Source: Diplosphaera chodatii
Lineage: Eukaryota; Chlorophyta; Trebouxiophyceae; Prasiolales; Stichococcaceae
Assembly (NCBI GenBank): GCA_032358165.1
Contig: JAALGY010000019.1
Coordinates: 1,860,001 to 1,924,000, forward strand
DNA length: 64,000 bases
Direction of reading: 5' to 3'
Each line of letters begins with the position of its first letter. The first letter of the stretch is position 1. A program made the translations under genes and the position numbers. This document shows, piece after piece, positions 23,201 to 34,978 of this stretch. The notes under the pieces are model-generated. The model was not told where the DNA came from. It made no database searches and was given only the letters and a program-made list of their open reading frames with translations.

Positions 23201-23821
23201 TGCGCGCAGCTGCCACGGCATCAGGAGGACACTTCACATGCCTGTCAATGGTGCACTTCCCCTCCCCAAGATGGTACGAGGGCCGCTTGAACTCTTTTCA
23301 GCCCCGGCACCATGCTTGCATCTGCTAGCACGCATGCATATGCAGATGTGTGGGACGCTGCCATGCGATTGATCGCGTCGACCGTCATCCTGTATGGGCA
23401 TGCACATCTGCTGCATGCCACCTCGTGCATGCTGTTGTGCGACAGGAGCAACAGGCGCATGGCCACGTACCCTGGACATAGGTCAGGCGCTCCAGGAACG
23501 CCGCCTTGGCCGCGTCGTCGCCCTTGACGTGGCCTTTGACGCGCTCTCGCAGCGCATCATCCGTCATCTCTGACCGCGCAAAGCCATAGACCCGCACATC
23601 CTCTGGCAGAAACCTGTGCGTGAGTCAAGCGTAATCTCTGCATAGGGTCTTGACGCTCATCGGCATCATTCGCGAGTGTTCCTCGCAGCTCACCCTCTGG
23701 CGAAGAGTGTGAAGATGGCTGGGAATGTCTTCTTCTTTGCGAGGTCTCCGCTGGCGCCCAGCACCACGATCGACAGTGCGTCGATGTCTTGCGGCCGGCT
23801 GACGCCGTTGGCGCTCTCCAT
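20219..23821 (-). CDS. G6PD: Glucose-6-phosphate 1-dehydrogenase, complete, cytosolic-type
   Basis: The first enzyme of the oxidative pentose phosphate pathway (G6P + NADP+ to 6-phosphogluconolactone + NADPH). About 14 exons cover the whole protein. The start is ATG 23821 ([17 protein letters not shown]) and the first exon ends at 23695. It holds the nucleotide-binding motif [17 protein letters not shown]. Then come [16 protein letters not shown] (23575), [14 protein letters not shown] (23105), [12 protein letters not shown] (22840), the active-site [13 protein letters not shown] (22590), [33 protein letters not shown] (22270), [13 protein letters not shown] (21545), [13 protein letters not shown] (20970), [18 protein letters not shown] (20715) and the C-terminal [15 protein letters not shown]. 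The stop is at 20219-20221. No transit peptide precedes the catalytic domain, so I infer a cytosolic isoform. No lost catalytic residue is seen. Confidence 0.95.
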
Positions 23822-24417
23822 GGTCCGGAGCCCTCGCCAGCACAGAGGGGTAGGAGTGATGCCCTAAAATGCTGCTCTAACTGCCGGTAAACACTGCCGA
23901 CGCGTCGAGTGATCTGAACGCAACGCTACCTAATAGCTTTGCTGATCGTATGAGCAGCGTTCCAATGCGCAATGCTGCAATGAGCATGTGTTGCTTGCGT
24001 AATGAGATCCGAATGGGCGCGCCCCATGAGCAAATAGCTGGTGGTGGGAATCTGCCAATCGTGGTGCACATGGGCAACACTGTATCTGGGGCTTTGCCTC
24101 ACTTGCATTAGATCATCGACATGACCTCCCCATGCTGCCTTCACTTGAGGTTTGCAGCTCCCGACGTTGCAAGTGTGACCGCAGATCAGCACGTGTGAAA
24201 CGGCGGGTTGGCTCAAGTGATACACGCTGCATCTACTGTCGCATGCCGGACAGGAACACTCCAACCCTCTCACTCTCTGCTCTGCAACTGACGGGCGCCT
24301 ACTGTACAGGTGTGTCCGATGACACCGACGAAGAGCCACATCGTTCATCACGATACCCATGCCAAGGCCAGCGGTTTTCGGCTCTACTGACGCACGGCCC
24401 TGCCCTTGGCCGCAATC
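23822..24417. other. G6PD upstream region
   Basis: Separates the G6PD start from the 3' end of the bromodomain gene. No recognisable gene or repeat. It presumably includes the G6PD promoter. Confidence 0.4.
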
Positions 24418-27400
24418 CTAATCCTTTCGTGGCTGGGTCTTCCCAGTGTCCTTCCCATTCGCAGCAGTTCCAGCACCAGGGGCTGCCACTGCTGAAGCTC
24501 CTGGCGCCGAGGCCGCGGCAGCAGCCGCCAGCTGTGCAGCGGCGGCGTCTGCAGACTGCAGCAGTGGGGAGCGGCTGCCCGAGCGGCTGGCGTTGGCGCC
24601 GCGGTTGCGATTGCGCTGCTTTTCCGACTCGCGGCTGCCGCGCCGCGTGCTGCCGTGGCCCTTCCGGCCTGCAGCTTTGTATGGAGCAATCTTGACGTTG
24701 ATGTTTCAGCAGCACGCTAATGGGGCCAGCTTTGCAGAGCGAGAAATAAACCTGCCAGAACACAAGCGCCATCCATGCACAGCGATGCTGGCAACGAAAG
24801 GGACACAAATCACCCGGCTCACCTGCTGCATCTGCCTCGGCGGCAGCAGCGCCGCCGCTGGGCTTGGCGTCCGCCAGCGCCGTCATTGCTGGCGGCGCGG
24901 TGGCTGTCCGTGCGGGCGCAGAGTCTGGCCGGCTGCCGCCTGAACATGCCATCATCACACGTGTGGTGACGATGCTTGCTGATCCTGTGAGGCTTCTCAG
25001 GAGTTGGGTCAGGCGTATGATGCAATGATCCGCTCCGTGATCTTGCGACAGGCAAGCGACTCACCTACAGCACGGAGGCTGCCGCCACTGGGCTTTGGCT
25101 TGTGGCCAGGCCCGCCCTTGGCGCGCGCCTTCATGTTGCCACCTGAAAAGGAAACAACACACAGTTGGCATCAAGCATGCCCTGCCAGGTAAGCCAGTAG
25201 CTGGCCCGTCTGTGCAGGCATGTCAGCAAATTGCAGGCGCCACAGCTCTGCGGAATGGGGACGCCCATGCTGCACTGCTTCCTGCTGCTCGCCGCCAAGC
25301 ACCTGTGGTGTAGGACAGGAAGCGCTGGCGCTCCTCCAGCTCCAGGGGCCGGTGGCGCAGCAGGAACACGTCATCGTCCGACTCCTCATCGCTGCTGCTT
25401 CCCGCCGCCGCCGCCGCCGCCGCCGCCCCCACTGCCTTCGCTGCCGGCATGCTGACCGCGGGCTTCTGCTGCAGGTGCACAGGAAGGCTGGTCAAGGGAG
25501 GCCAGTGCAGGCAATGATGTGCTGTGTTGCTGCACCCCCAGCAACCCATATTTGCATGACACCAAGGCGCACAAAGGCTGCCGGCAGACGCTGCGCCATA
25601 CCTGGGCTGCTGGCTGGCTGTGCTGCTTCAGGCGCAGGCGCCAGGCGGCCACCGCCGCGCGACGGGCAGCCATCTCTGCCTGCGTCAGCCGGCGCACCTG
25701 CGGCAGCGGGATCTCCATGGCCTGCACGGTGAGACGGAAACGTCAGGCCCTGTGGGCTGCAGTTGTCGGTTCAGCATCAACCAAGCGCCCCACGCACAGC
25801 ACGCCCTGCTGTGGTCAAGGCGACCGTGAGTTGACGGCCCTTGGTCGGCACGCGATCCAACTGGTCCACCAGCACAGGTCCATCGTGCATTTCAGCTGCA
25901 AGGCAGCTCTGAGGGAAGCCCACCTGCTGGCGCTCCACGAACTTGGGGGCGCCGATGCCGGTGGTCAGCAGCGGCGTGCCGGGCTCTGACATGTCGTCCC
26001 GCCGCCGCTTGCTGGGCTTTGCTGGCGGCCCTGCAGCACAACAACACAGTTATGGTCAGATCTGCACAAAAGCGACACCATTGCAGCAGCGCACCGTCTA
26101 TCACGATGAAGGACAAAGGTGACAAGCTGCTGCCTTGCTGGCAGTGTGTGCAAGCAGCGGCGGCGGCGGCAGGATGGTGACCAGGGACGGTGAACAATCG
26201 GCACCTGTTGTGCGGATGCGGGCGCTGCCGGGCCGGGCGCCGCCGCGGCTGCGCGCTGACAGGCTGTTGCCGTTGGCGCGGCCGCGCGCCGCAGCCGCTG
26301 CCTCCTGCTGCTGTCCAGCTTCCGGCATCTGGCACATGGAGGCGGCCATGCGGCGTGTGATGACGCGCTGCTTCTCGATCAGGTCCAGCAGCGCATAGCA
26401 GCGGCCCGCGTACCACACGTCATCGTCGCCGGGCGCCGCCGTCGCATCTGTTGCTGCCCCGGCCGGCAGCTTCGGCATCTGCCCCGCGGCGGCGTGCGCA
26501 GCGAACCAGGGGTGGGCGGCCAGCTCGGAGGGGGCCACCCCCGGGACAGGCAGCCGCAAGCGGCGGGGCTTCTTGACCGGCGGCGGCGGCAGCGGGGGGC
26601 CTGAGCCCTTCCCGGCCCCTGCCCCGCCGGTCTTTGCCGCTGCCGCCGCTGCCTCGGCATTGGCCGCCGCCCGCTGCTTCGCCGCCATCGCCACCGGCAG
26701 GTCCGGCACTGCAGGCGCTGCCTCCTGTGCTGCCGGTGCTCCAGGGCTGCCTGCCGCCCGCTGCTTGGCTGCCATGGCCGGGGCGTCTGCGGGCACCGCC
26801 GCATCTGGAGACCCCGCCTTCGCTGCCGCTGCCTTTGCTGGATCCGCCTTTGGCGCTGCCTGCACTGGCGACGCTGCCTGGTCTGAGGACGCTGCATCGT
26901 CCATGCTGCGGGTGCGCACCTGTGTGACACACAGCACATCACCTCAGGCACAAGCTCTTGGAAGGGTTTTGGGCCGCAGCATTTGTGCGACCGACTTTGC
27001 AGAAACCAAGCACAATGGCTGGCTGCCAGGAGCCCACCCGCAGCTCCCGCAGCGCGGCCTCGTGCCGCTGGCGCGTGTGCTGCAGCCCCTTCATGCGCAG
27101 CTGCAGCCAGCGGGCGCGCCACTCGATGCCGCGCCGGGCGTCCTTCCACGCCGTCGTGCGCGGCCTCCGCTGCGGCCGCCCTGCGGTCATTACAACACTC
27201 TGTGGATTACGGGGTTGTTGACGCCTCTGCACAGCCCTAAACCCTGGCCAGGATGCCATGCGCATGAGCACCGTCCCCATGCAGTGCACCATGTGCCTGT
27301 TCCACAGCCTGATCAGATGCAGGTAGGGTGGTGCTGGGTGGTTGGTGGACCTCACCTGCATGGCTGCGAGGTCGCTGAGCCTTTTCAGGGTGGGCGCCAC

Positions 27401-30062
27401 CGTCGCTGGTGTCTGCACCGCAAGATGCTGCCGAGGGGCCCCCGCTGCAGGCAGAAAGCAGTGCGAGCTGTGCAAACCTTTCTGTGTGTGTAGACGCACC
27501 ACCAGAAGCTGCCCACATCCTAGGTCACATGTGCACACAACCACCACAGCAAGGGCATGTTCCAACGATTCGCGAGTGTGTAGGGTGTGGAACCCTTGTA
27601 AATACCTTGTGGAGGGTCCTGAGGTGGCGCCCTCCTGGTGGGACGCCGCCGACTGGGCTGCGCTGCCGTTGGCTGGAGCTGCGCTGCGCAGCTGCCTATC
27701 GGGCTTTTCAGGGCCATCACTACTGCTGCCGTCCTTGTCCTCTGACCACAGCAGCCGTGTCGCACCCTGTACTCGCATCCCATATCGTGTTCCAGCCAGA
27801 GATCACATAGCAGTGTCAAAGGCAGGCCAGGTGTGCCACACCTGTGAGCTGGTGACCTGCAATTTGTTTGCAATGAACTGTGCAGGGACATCAAAAGGCG
27901 AAGGCAGCACACCTGGGAGATGCTTTTCAGCACGGCACCGATGTCAGGCAGGGCCGCCGCCGCAGCCGCTGCCGCTGCGACGGCACCCGTGGCGCCGCTC
28001 TTGCCGCTGTGGACCCCATTCCTGCTGTTCCGCAGCGGGTAGCGGCTGTGCGCGTTCGACCTGGCAGCGGCGCCGGCGCCCAGGTACCCGGGCCCCGGAT
28101 CCGGCTCCATGTCTGAGTAGCTGCTGTACCCCTCCTCGTCTGTGTCCATTGGCTCCTCCCCCAGCGCATCTGCAAGTGATAGATGCAGGGTGACTCGAAA
28201 CAAGGCGCACAGGACCCTGATGAAGTGTATGTGCTGCAGACTAGCCTTGAAAGAGGACCTGGCCTGCAACACACCCATGCTGCTGGCCATCCAGCAGCCC
28301 GCACGAGGGTGTTGCCACAGCAGCAACAAGCTCAGCAGCGAGCGGCAGGCAGCCCACCGTCGGAGGCGTCGGGGGTGGTGGCGGTGTCGCCGAGCGACAT
28401 GGACGCGAGGCCCGTGGGCGGCGTCGCTGGGCTGCTGGCTGAGCGCAGGAGGGAGGCACCACCTGCACCAGCGAAAATGTATCGGGCTTGTGAGCACCCT
28501 GAGCACCCGGTTTTGCACTTTATCCCACATGCAAAGGGACTAGGTATGACACAAGCCACTGCTCCCGAATGTACATGCACCTGTGCTACTGAGCGCTGGT
28601 GCAGGCATAACTATGCACCTGCTGCGCGTGGGTTGAACTTCTCACGTCGCGCATCCGCGGCTGCTGCCTTCGGACCGTCTGGGTGCAGCGCCGCGATGGC
28701 AATCTTCGCCGAGGGCTCCTCCCGCTGCAGCAGCACAGGCACAGACCCTCGCCAGTGTGCATGCTGTCATTGTGAGAAAACGCCAGGCAATGGAAAGGGC
28801 ATTGCCTAGTAACTCAGAGAGATCCCCGAATAGTCCAATGCCATACCTGCAGCAGGATCCGGCCCGCGTGCTGCAGCGTGACAGCGGCGCGGTGCACCCG
28901 CGAGCGCTTGCTGTTGTACGCCAGCGCGTTGTCGCAGATGAGCTCGAAGTCGGACAGCAGGTCGCCCCAGGTGCGGTACTGCCGCCGCCGCAGCCGCTCC
29001 CGCATGTCCGCGAAGCACAGCGGGTGCTGCGTGAAGCTGTAGTATCTGCAGGAAGGAGCAGGGGGCCAGGAACGCCTCTAGGTATGGTTCTTCAGGTGAT
29101 GAGCGTGGTCCCAAGTGTGTGGCCCGACGCCAGGCGGGACTGCATCATGTGCCTGCCGAATTGGACTATGCAGTGGCGAAGAAGTAGAGCAATGCGTGCC
29201 ACATTGCAACCCGCAAAGACTGACTGACCAAGCCCTCACCCGGGGGCCTCCTCCTCATCGACAGGGTTATCGAAGTAGCCGTCGCGGTTGAGGCCGGCCA
29301 GCCGCGCCAGCAGCGCCTCCAGGTACGCTGCCGGCTCGCGAGCAGGCGGTGGCGCTGCCCCCGGCTGCCCCACCGCCACTGCCGTCAGCAGCGCCTCTGA
29401 AGCCGCCCGCACCTGCATGCACCAGAGAAGACATGCTGGCTCTATTTGCACATGCTGCTGCAGTAGGACGTAACGGCCACGCGCTGTTGCAGGCCCCTGA
29501 GATGTGAGACCCAGCAGACGAAATGATAACACACACAAGTTGTGACGATGGTCCTGACCTCCAGCGGGGTGCCTGGGGTGGAGGGCGGCGGGCTGAGGGG
29601 CGAGGCGCCGCCGGGGCTGCTGAACGCCACGGACTTGGGCGCCGACTGGCGGGCGCCCATGCCGCCCTGCGCCGCCTGCTGTGCTGTGCTGGGCCCCGCT
29701 GCTCCCTGCTGCGCCTCTGACGCCAGGCCGGGCCTCCCGATCCGCAGCCGGGGCGGGTTGCCCAGCGGCGCGGGGGTCGGGCACCCCGCCGTGTGCGCGA
29801 ACGCGAAGCCGTCCGCGGATGCGTCTGCTCGAGGGCTGCTGCCGTTCCTCCTGCCTGATCCCCCGCCCGGGGGCGTTGCTGCCGGAGCGCCACCTGCGGC
29901 GCCGGAGGTATGCACAAGCGCCGCCGGCGCCGAGGCTGGCGCCACGGCCCGGTCGCTGTCCGGTCCACCCTGCTGCGCCTGTGCTGCCGCCGCGGCTGCT
30001 CGCGTTGCTGGCTGCGCCGCTGCAGCCTTCTGCGGCAGGATGCACGTCAGGTGGTCAGACAT
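24418..30062 (-). CDS. Bromodomain-containing nuclear protein
   Basis: The start at ATG 30062 (MSDHLTCILPQ) opens a long Ala/Gln/Pro-rich exon. The bromodomain spans two exons: GYFDNPVDEEEAPG (about 29250) joined to a block with CFADMRERLRRRQYRTWGDL and FELICDNALAYNSKRSR (about 29030-28850). The YN pair (the usual acetyl-lysine-contact Asn) is present. Further exons encode REEPSAKIAIAALHPDG, an acidic SYSDMEPDPGPGY region, a helical WKDARRGIEWRARWLQLRMK block (about 27140) and Ala/Lys-rich low complexity. They continue with VWYAGRCYALLDLIEKQRVI (about 26400), acidic SSSDEESDDDVFLLRH (about 25380) and a basic tail PYKAAGRKGHGSTRRGSR (about 24670) ending QPRKD. Acetyl-lysine reading in chromatin is inferred from the domain. 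All exons fit one gene, but a boundary inside the 27-kb part cannot be excluded. Confidence 0.68.
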
Positions 30063-31609
30063 CAGTAGTGGACAGATCACACACCGACACTGCTACACGC
30101 TGTCTCATCTGCATGAGGAGCCGATGTTAGCTGCGATGCTACTTGCTCACTTGGGGTGCAATATCGCACACACTCCGTCCGCGTCTGCGACGTGTCGGAA
30201 CACCGATAACTCAAGTCAGAGGAAACATCGATGTTTGGCACACACCGGCCCTGAAGCAGCGGCTGAGCCATGCCGATTGACGACTGTTGAGCACTGCTGA
30301 GCTCATACGAAGGGGTAACAGCTCGTGCCATGTCACCCAGGACACGGCAACTCTATCGACAAGGCGAGTGGTGCAGTCCCCCTGCCCGGGAGGGCGTCAG
30401 GCGCGCAGGCACGCAGGAAACGGGATCGCACAGCAGCAGATAGCTCCACGATTTGAGCTGTGGCACTGCCGACTGCAGTGGTTAACTGCCCAGCCCGAAA
30501 GGCTGTAGGTGCCATCTGCAGTCCGACTGGTCTCGAAACGCGCTGCCCGCAGCCACGAGGCCAGGAGTGAGCCAGCTATGGCCCACCAAACTCATCACTG
30601 CTGCCGGTCGGAGTCGCAGGCCCCACCTCAGCAGCCATCGCAGCGCGCTCCCTCTGGGTTGCCTGCCTCACGCTGCATCCACGCCCGCACAGCTGGCCGT
30701 GCAGCTTACGTGTGGCACTCCCTCAGCATAGCCAGAACAGCACCCTGAGGCTAGCCGGCTGTTGTACTCCCGTGTGCGGTGCTCACTCGCCCACCGGCGG
30801 GTTTCGAGCCATTGCGAAGGCCTGATAGTTTCTAGGGTCTACTGGACTCTCATTTGATGACGTAACCCATTTCCCAGTAATAAACACTTCTGGCGCAGCA
30901 TGTGGCAGTGTATCCCGCGCATGCGCACAACAGATGTACGAGTTGCAAGGATCGTGTCGGCCTGTTCGCAGCTGCGTTGCACATCTAGGTGCGTCGGCCC
31001 TGGGTGCAATTGCGATCACGTGTCTGTTGTCTGAAGTCGCTCTTGGATTCCGCCGGTTCACTGTTTTAGTTTCAGTGCGCGTCGTTGATGTTCATGAAGG
31101 AATACAGACGAATGTGACCTCTGTTCCATGACGTCCTGTCATAGTGAACGCAATTGCGGCTTATGCTGTCTAGCTGGGCGGGTCATATCAGCCTAGAAAA
31201 GCGTCGCCAGTGAAGCGGCGACCCTGCAGCTGCCTCATGGCTGACACAGTATCATTTGAGCCTTGATGAGTATTAATTTCACCAAGATCTTTGACGGCAG
31301 CTTTGACTTCAAGCGCTGGTCCAAGGTGCGGCATGCATGTGGGTGACACCCACATGCATGTGTGCATGCAAGTGCAACATGCGCAGCTGCGCTCTGACCA
31401 CAACTGCGCTACATCGCACCAGGTATTGAGAAGGCAGGATCAGCCTGGAGATATGCCATAATGGTGCCTGCAGCGCATTGTTGTGGGTGGCGGTGGGGTG
31501 GTGGGCGCGCAGGCACTCAGCGCCTGGGCATGCACCAAATGGAACGACAACCGCGTGTTCCAGTGAGCTGCAGCAGCTTTAACACATTCATCAATGGCAA
31601 CATGTCCGC
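30063..31609. other. Intergenic, divergent promoters; contains a 29-bp palindrome
   Basis: Lies between divergently read genes. Open frames are short and unmatched. At 31332-31360 there is a perfect palindrome with 14-bp arms (CATGCATGTGGGTG and its reverse complement) around one central A. No other feature supported. Confidence 0.45.
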
Positions 31610-33740
31610 TTGAATCTTCAAAACACGGACTTGTGCGCCGGGTTGACTTCCTGTCGCCAGCAAAGACAGCTCGTAAGTCAAACCACCGAATTTGTGGCCC
31701 CGTATAAACGCAGCCGCATCTCGGGCGGCTACTGCTCGGACGGGCACCTGGTGTCGCGCGGCCTGGCGGCCAGCCACCTGCAACGGCGGGCGGAGCTCCT
31801 GAACCGCGTGTCGCGGCTGCTGCAGCCGGGCCCCGACCTGCCCAGCGATGCATACTACTGCATCCTGGGGGCGCCCAACAGCGGGAAGACGCACATCGTG
31901 CGCAAGGCCTGCGAGGAGGTGCACGCGTGCCGGTCACTGCATGTGAAAGTCGTGTGCTCACTGGTTGACAAGTGATGAGGATGCCCAGAGCCCGGAGCAT
32001 CCTCATCCGGAGCAATCTGCGTTGCTGTGCTGTGGAGTGGCCGAGTATGGTGTGGGATGTACGGTATTCAAGCTGAGCGTGGCCGCAGGTGGGCGGCGGC
32101 GTCATCTACATGCAGATCACGGTGCCGGACATGTTCGGGCAGGAGCTGGCGACCGCCATCGACTGTGAGCTGATATTTGCACACCACACTGTGTAATCCT
32201 CCACTTGTAGTCCTCCGTGCATCTGACAGCAGCAACAACGTTGCTCGCTGTCGTGGTGCGCAGACCAGGGAGGTGCACTCAACGTCATGAACATGATCCA
32301 GAACAACGTCGTGAAGGCAAGTCAGATGCGGGCCATCATCACCCAAACACACGCTGCGATTGAACTGCTGGACACGAATTTTGAGGCGCGCGAGCACAGG
32401 AGTGCCTGATGCGAAGGGTGTTTGGCTGTGGGCCGCAGGCTGTGTTTGGCGGCGGCGGCGGCGGGTCAGCAGACAAGGACCAGATCGACACCGCCATCGA
32501 CGCGCTGGTCAAGGGCTCCCGCAGCTTCCAGGCGCACCACCGCCGCCCCGTCGTCCTGGTGCTGGACGACGTGGACAAGTGCGCGTTCTCACAAGACGTT
32601 GCAGCGTGTTGACACGAGGCGGGTGCTGCGACATTGCTGGACCCTTCCTCTGAGCATGCAGTCCAGCTGAGGCTAGGAAGTGCAGGTGAAGACGTACATA
32701 CCCACCCCCAAGCTGCCCAGGTGGTGACCATCCCCTGATGCGCGCAGGCTGGCAGAGAAGCAGCCGGGGCTGCTGGAGGAGCTGCAGTCGTGCGCCAAGT
32801 CGTGGTCCAACAGCGGGCTGCTGCGGGTGGTCTTCGTGCTGTCAGATGGCCCCGCGCTCTCGCAGATGAAGCGTGCGCATTCCTCCACTCCCTCAGGATA
32901 GCGCAAAGAATCCTCCACTCCCTTAAGATAGCACAAAGAAGATCAGCCTGCTGGCAAGCACGAACGCAGGCACCTGCATGTTGTGGTCAAGCCTTGTTGA
33001 GTCAAGCTGCATGAGTGTTCACAGGGCGATCGGCCTGGTCGCGTGCCAATGTCAGCGGATTCGTCACGGTGGACGATGTCAGCCAGGAGGATGCTCTGGC
33101 GTACCTGAAGGGCCGCGGCGTCTCAGATGCAGACGCCACCAGCATTTGCCGAGTTGCGGGCGGCCGCATCGGCCTGCTCAGCCACATCGCCACCAGCGTG
33201 GCCGACATGGGCATCGACTGTGAAGGTCAGCTGGCGGCGTCCAGGGCAGCATGCTCCAGCCCTATGGACCTGCAAACCGACCCCTGTAATATGCGACATG
33301 CTCACCAGAGCACAGAGTGTGAGGCTTCTGCTGGCAACCCCCACACACTGCCGAAACATGTCGTCGAGGCATTGCTCAGACGCTGTGACATGGATGCAGA
33401 GGCGCTGCACTCAGTGGTCGAAGCTGCGGCAGACGAGTTCAAGGTTGCCGGCCTGCTTGATGAGGTGTGCTTTGTCTCGCCTGCTCAATTTGCCGTGTTC
33501 ATTGTGCAGCTATACCGTTCGTGTAAAGACTATGCTCCATGCTAGCGTGCTGCATGCACACATGGCTGTGCAAGCAGCTGGTGCAGCGTTAGATGTAGTA
33601 TGTTTGATACCAGTCATGCCCCTGTCATGTGCATGCAGGGCCCGCGTCGAACTGGCGGCACCGCAGTCATCAAGGCTCTGCTCGAGGCAGGCGGTGCCGA
33701 GGATGAGTGGACCGGCATCAGGCGCGCCGTGTTCTAGCAA
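31610..33740 (+). CDS. AAA/STAND-type P-loop ATPase
   Basis: Exon 1 (start uncertain, ATG at 31610 possible) contains a Walker A motif, ILGAPNSGKTHIVRKACEE (about 31860-31917). It splices to GGGVIYMQITVPDMFGQEL (32093-32150), then ALNVMNMIQNNVVK. A GC-AG-type donor (AAG/GCAAGT, near 32318) follows, then DQIDTAIDALVKGSRSFQ and Walker B VVLVLDDVDK (about 32560). Next are LLEELQSCAKSWSNSGLLRV with the sensor-like VVFVLSDGP (32770-32860), then VTVDDVSQEDALAYLKGRGV, ICRVAGGRIGLLSHIA and a helical C-terminus (GGTAVIKALLEAGGAEDEW, stop near 33739). The layout matches the broad archaeal/fungal/plant ATPase family with an ORC/STAND-like fold. I do not recognise a specific orthologue. The role is unknown; ATP binding and hydrolysis are inferred from the motifs. 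Confidence 0.65.
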
Positions 33741-33749
33741 ATGCCTGGC

Positions 33750-34660
33750 CAACGATAGCATGTGCATGCATAGGCGCAAGGGCTTGCCAATGTTCCAGCT
33801 GTTGTTTCACTGCAGCATGACGGACTGGAGCAGCCTGGTGCCTCAGCCGGGGAACCAGAAGGCGCTGCTGGCATCGCGCGTGTTTGTGCGGCACTATCCT
33901 CATCAAGGCAAGCGACCCAGACGGCCGCATTTACATCGCAGTGCTGCGTACCCGTCTGCAGGATGTAGTTGCTGCTGCACAGGCTGCCGACACTTTCTGA
34001 ACCATGCTGTCCAGCTGAAAGTACTTCATCACAATGCTGTCATTTCCATCCGAGGCTTCGCGCTATCATGTGACCGCAGAGGTCATGTTTGGGTCCCGTC
34101 CTTCAGCGATTTACGCTCAGCACCTGGTCAGCAGCAAGGGGCGGGAGAAGCACCATGGCTGGCGGGACCACCACCCGCTCAGCCGCAGCGGCATCCACAA
34201 GCACCGTGCGGGCGGCAGCGGCGGCGAACGGCAGCGAGATGCACCAGGCTGCGAAGAATGCGGAGCGCTGGACGACCTCGACAGCACATCGGGCGACAGT
34301 GGCCACCATGGCAGCGATAATCACAATCATGCGCACAGCAGCCGTGGTGGGACGAGCCCGACAACAGGGGCAGCAGTCGCAGGCAGCAATGGCGGCATGC
34401 ATGCGTTCGAATCAGACGGAACGTCAGGCTGCATTGATGTGAAGGATGATGGCAACAGCGCAGTTGGACAGGACGGTGGTGCTGCTGCGATTGATGACAT
34501 ACACCCTCCCATGGACGTCACCTGGAACGTCGTCCCCACAGATGATCCCGGCAGCAGCAGCGACGCCGAGGCTGCCACCAGTCGGAAGGCAAGCGTGCAA
34601 AGGCATCGAGTCAGGGTGCGTAAGCGCCCTGTTGCGGCAAGTGAGGCGAGAGACAAGTGA
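33750..34660 (+). CDS. Hypothetical protein, low-complexity His/Ser/Asp-rich C-terminus
   Basis: A frame with a protein-like block, SFPSEASRYHVTAEVMFGSR followed by PSAIYAQHLVSSKGRE (34034-34145), runs on to a stop at 34660. Its tail is rich in Ser, Asp, His and Arg and ends RVRVRKRPVAASEARDK. Upstream, 33900-33960 contains LIKASDPDGRIYIAVLRTRL in another phase that could be an earlier exon. No family recognised. It may be a separate gene or a 3' extension of the ATPase gene. Confidence 0.35.
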
Positions 34661-34978
34661 TGTGGCTCCAGGTTGTGAGCGCTGCATGACCAGGACGAGG
34701 CTGCAACAGCCGTATACTGCCGTAGTTTGAAAGGTGCATAGGTGCTTTCCGAATTCAGTTGAAATGTTATGGTTTTAAACTGTGCACTGCTGGTGCATTT
34801 AGGCGAGGCTGCTTGCACTCAGAACATTTGGGTGGTGTCTAAACTCTAGACTGCTGCGTGAGAGCACATGTCCTTTATGACGTCTTCATATCGCGCAGAT
34901 GGACCCCTCCCACTATGTTGTGTCATCAGTGAAGCAGCTGCCAAATGCATAGTACCTGCACATGACACAAGCGGGCGG

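Noticed and set aside
24299..27493. Several long overlapping plus-strand frames over the bromodomain gene (e.g. 26573-27493)
   Set aside because: These are shadow frames of GC-rich Ala/Gly coding exons on the minus strand and carry no recognisable domain.
28806..29114. BRD7/9- or BRPF-type assignment for the bromodomain protein
   Set aside because: The domain is clear, but the flanking domains of those families (PHD, PWWP, DUF3512) are not visible, so only a general bromodomain call is made.
30783..30830. Possible tRNA T-arm (GGTTTCGAGCC-like) near 30804
   Set aside because: No matching acceptor, D or anticodon arms could be found on either side.
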